Assembly: GCA_023250795.1 (NCBI GenBank)
Contig: JAHFAB010000016.1
Location: 1-7,712 of the forward strand
Source of the DNA: Bacteriovoracaceae bacterium
GTDB taxonomy: Bacteria; Bdellovibrionota; UBA1018
DNA: 7,712 nt
Direction: 5' to 3'
Shown here: positions 6,585 to 7,712 of the stretch, in pieces
Layout: each line of letters opens with the position of its first letter
How positions within the stretch are numbered: the first letter of the stretch is position 1
The notes under the pieces: model-generated
What the model saw: the letters and a program-made list of their open reading frames with translations, nothing else
Database searches by the model: none
Told to the model about the DNA's origin: nothing
Translations under genes and position numbers: made by a program

Positions 6585-7307
6585 TTACCCAATTGCTGTA
6601 TAAATTCTGTGAACATCGTCATGGTCATCTAAAGCACTGAGAAACTCTGTCACTTCTTTGAGCTCTGCTTCTTGTAACGCTACACGGTTTTTTACAAGGT
6701 AGCTCATTTCTGCAGTTGTCACAGTCCATCCCGTTTTGATGAGAAATTTGCTGCACGCATCAAGATCTTTAGGATCACTGAAAAATCTAGCTCCAGTCTG
6801 TCCTTGCTGAGATTCTGCGTCTTCTAGTTTTTCAACATTTTGAGCACCAGCTTCTATGGCAGCTGCTTCGATATCCTGCGTGGCATCGGTATGCGTCGCT
6901 TCGACTACGCCCAAACGATCGAACATCCAAGTCACGCTCCCCATTGCCCCGATTTGTCCTTTGCGAAATAAAACGCGGATGTCAGCAGCAGTTCGATTTT
7001 TATTTTCGGTGAGACATTCTATAATAACTGGCACTTGGTGAGGGGCAAATCCTTCATATGTGACGAGTTCATAATTGACGGTTTCATCGAGAAGACCCGC
7101 GCCTTTCTTAATTGCGCGCTCTATTGTATCTCGTGGGACGGAGGATTTCTTGGCCGCCTCCACGCCTGCACGCAGACGAGGATTGTTGTCAGGGTTGGCG
7201 TCTCCTATTTTTGCCGAGACAATGATCTCCTTCACCAATTTTCCAATCAGTGCGCCACGTTTAGATGAATTGTGCTGGCGACCTGCGTGTTTCCATTGAG
7301 CTCCCAT
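6585..7307 (-). CDS. YebC/TACO1-family protein (translation/regulatory factor)
   Basis: The 240-residue length and motifs are those of the YebC family: NPRLRAGVEAAK (42-53), VPRDTIERAIKKGAG (57-71), YEGFAPHQVPVIIECLTENK (84-103) with NRTAADIR (104-111), GSVTWMF (123-129), and a closing DDVHRIYTAI (230-239). Family members were long annotated as DNA-binding regulators. Mitochondrial TACO1 is a translational activator, and bacterial YebC proteins have been linked to relief of ribosome stalling, so a cytoplasmic ribosome-related role is likely. The N-terminus MGAQWKHAGRQHNSSKRG differs from the usual MAGHSKWxxIKHRK start, marking a distinct subfamily. The ATG at 7307 follows a GGTGG site with 7-nt spacing. 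The gene probably heads an operon with hutU, which starts 5 nt after its stop. Confidence 0.93.
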   Translation of the reverse strand: MGAQWKHAGRQHNSSKRGALIGKLVKEIIVSAKIGDANPDNNPRLRAGVEAAKKSSVPRDTIERAIKKGAGLLDETVNYELVTYEGFAPHQVPVIIECLTENKNRTAADIRVLFRKGQIGAMGSVTWMFDRLGVVEATHTDATQDIEAAAIEAGAQNVEKLEDAESQQGQTGARFFSDPKDLDACSKFLIKTGWTVTTAEMSYLVKNRVALQEAELKEVTEFLSALDDHDDVHRIYTAIG

Positions 7308-7404
7308 AGTCTTTCCACCAATAACCTATTTTATGGGAAAATACAGTGTAAAATTCCATTATTTTTACTTCGCTTTATATCAGCTTTATTGTTACTAAAT
7401 AATA
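7308..7404. promoter_or_regulatory. Divergent AT-rich intergenic region between yebC and the outer membrane protein gene
   Basis: These 97 nt must hold promoters for both the leftward yebC-hutU pair and the rightward envelope gene. Leftward, TAAAAT (plus-strand ATTTTA near 7329-7334) and TATAAA further upstream are -10-like. Rightward, several AT-rich hexamers resemble -10 boxes. No hexamer pair with correct 16-18-bp spacing and good matches stands out, so no single promoter is called. Confidence 0.4.
7315..7319 (-). promoter_or_regulatory. Probable ribosome binding site of the yebC-family gene
   Basis: On the minus strand GGTGG (followed by AAAG) lies 7 nt before the ATG, a good partial Shine-Dalgarno at normal spacing. 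It supports the chosen start with its unusual MGAQWK N-terminus. Confidence 0.55.
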
Positions 7405-7712
7405 ATGATTCTTCCAATAATTCTCTGGGTCTTTGTTTTTTCAGTGCAAGCCGTTTGGGCCGAAGAAAATACTGTAGGAAAAAATCTCACCAGAGAAAAT
7501 ATGAATATCGACGCTAAAAGTAAAATTTCCGATGGAAAGTCGATTTGCCCCATCGTTGGGTATGACCCTACGTTTGGAGCTATTTTTGGAGGGGCGTTTT
7601 TTTTCGGAAACTCAGAATCCGCTTGGATCAATCGGGTGGAAACCATGGCCTATGGAGCTTTTAGGGCTGGAGTGGGTGTGGATATCAAGTTTAAAATTTG
7701 GGACCCAAATCG
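7405..7712 (+). CDS. Signal-peptide-bearing, probable outer membrane beta-barrel protein (3' end missing)
   Basis: An open frame runs from ATG 7405 to the right edge without a stop, giving 102 residues. It starts with a Sec signal peptide: a short N-terminus, hydrophobic PIILWVFVFSVQAVW, and probable cleavage after VWA before EENT. After a polar linker comes ICPIVGYDPTFGAIFGGAFFF, followed by alternating hydrophobic/aromatic stretches ending in AGVGVDIKFKIW. This P-x-x-x-Y-x-P-x-x-G-x-x-x-G pattern resembles the start of the barrel domain of BamA/surface-antigen (Omp85-type) proteins, where the strand alternation faces lipid. Family placement is tentative because most of the protein is missing. 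An in-frame TAA at 7396-7398 bounds the start, and no Shine-Dalgarno is visible. Confidence 0.6.
   Translation, partial: MILPIILWVFVFSVQAVWAEENTVGKNLTRENMNIDAKSKISDGKSICPIVGYDPTFGAIFGGAFFFGNSESAWINRVETMAYGAFRAGVGVDIKFKIWDPN

Noticed and set aside
6856..7299. Plus-strand frames opposite the yebC-family gene
   Set aside because: They are antisense to a conserved gene, overlap one another in different frames and have no convincing ribosome sites.
7395..7646. 83-codon minus-strand frame opposite the right-edge gene
   Set aside because: The plus-strand frame has a signal peptide and barrel-like sequence and stays open to the edge; the antisense frame has no features.
1..7712. A defence island, mobile element, toxin-antitoxin pair or other multi-gene novel system
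   Set aside because: Six of the eight genes fall at least plausibly into known families with unrelated cellular roles. No transposase, integrase, terminal repeats, CRISPR repeats or small paired genes were seen on either strand.

Overview
The window holds eight genes: six complete and two cut by the window edges. It reads as an ordinary stretch of chromosome from a Gram-negative bacterium, perhaps a member of the Bdellovibrionota. That guess rests on moderate-to-low GC by eye, a secreted DUF4360/DUF5648-type protein, exported proteins with Sec signals, a beta-barrel-like outer membrane protein, a long-form urocanase and a good sigma-54 promoter. No 16S or other phylogenetic marker is present, so it remains an inference. 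There is no tRNA, rRNA, CRISPR array, insertion sequence or phage gene.

Layout. Positions 1-887 (+) hold the 3' part of a secreted protein joining a DUF4360-like domain to DUF5648-like repeats, followed by a short terminator-like hairpin. Positions 927-1538 (+) encode a compact 4'-phosphopantetheinyl transferase. Its tail overlaps the convergent rarA gene (1516-2853, -) by 23 nt. Upstream of rarA and 14 nt away is an aldo/keto reductase gene (2868-3743, -), so the two probably form an operon transcribed leftwards.

An AT-rich divergent control region (3744-3936) separates the reductase from an exported HEAT-repeat-like protein (3937-4578, +). This region holds the best regulatory signal in the window: a near-consensus sigma-54 (-24/-12) promoter, followed at correct spacing by a strong Shine-Dalgarno site and the ATG of the HEAT-like gene. 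A perfect palindrome lies just upstream of the promoter. The HEAT-like gene converges on and overlaps by 9 nt the end of hutU (4570-6579, -). hutU is a 669-residue urocanase of the long type also found in animals. It lies 5 nt downstream of a yebC-family gene (6585-7307, -), so yebC-hutU is a likely two-gene operon. After a 97-nt divergent spacer, a signal-peptide-bearing, probably beta-barrel protein begins at 7405 (+) and runs off the right edge.

The genes do not form one pathway: they cover ACP/PCP activation, replication-fork maintenance, redox, histidine catabolism, translation and the cell envelope. I see no convincing undescribed multi-gene system. The items most worth a second look are the sigma-54-controlled secreted HEAT-like protein, the DUF4360-DUF5648 architecture and the yebC-hutU pairing.
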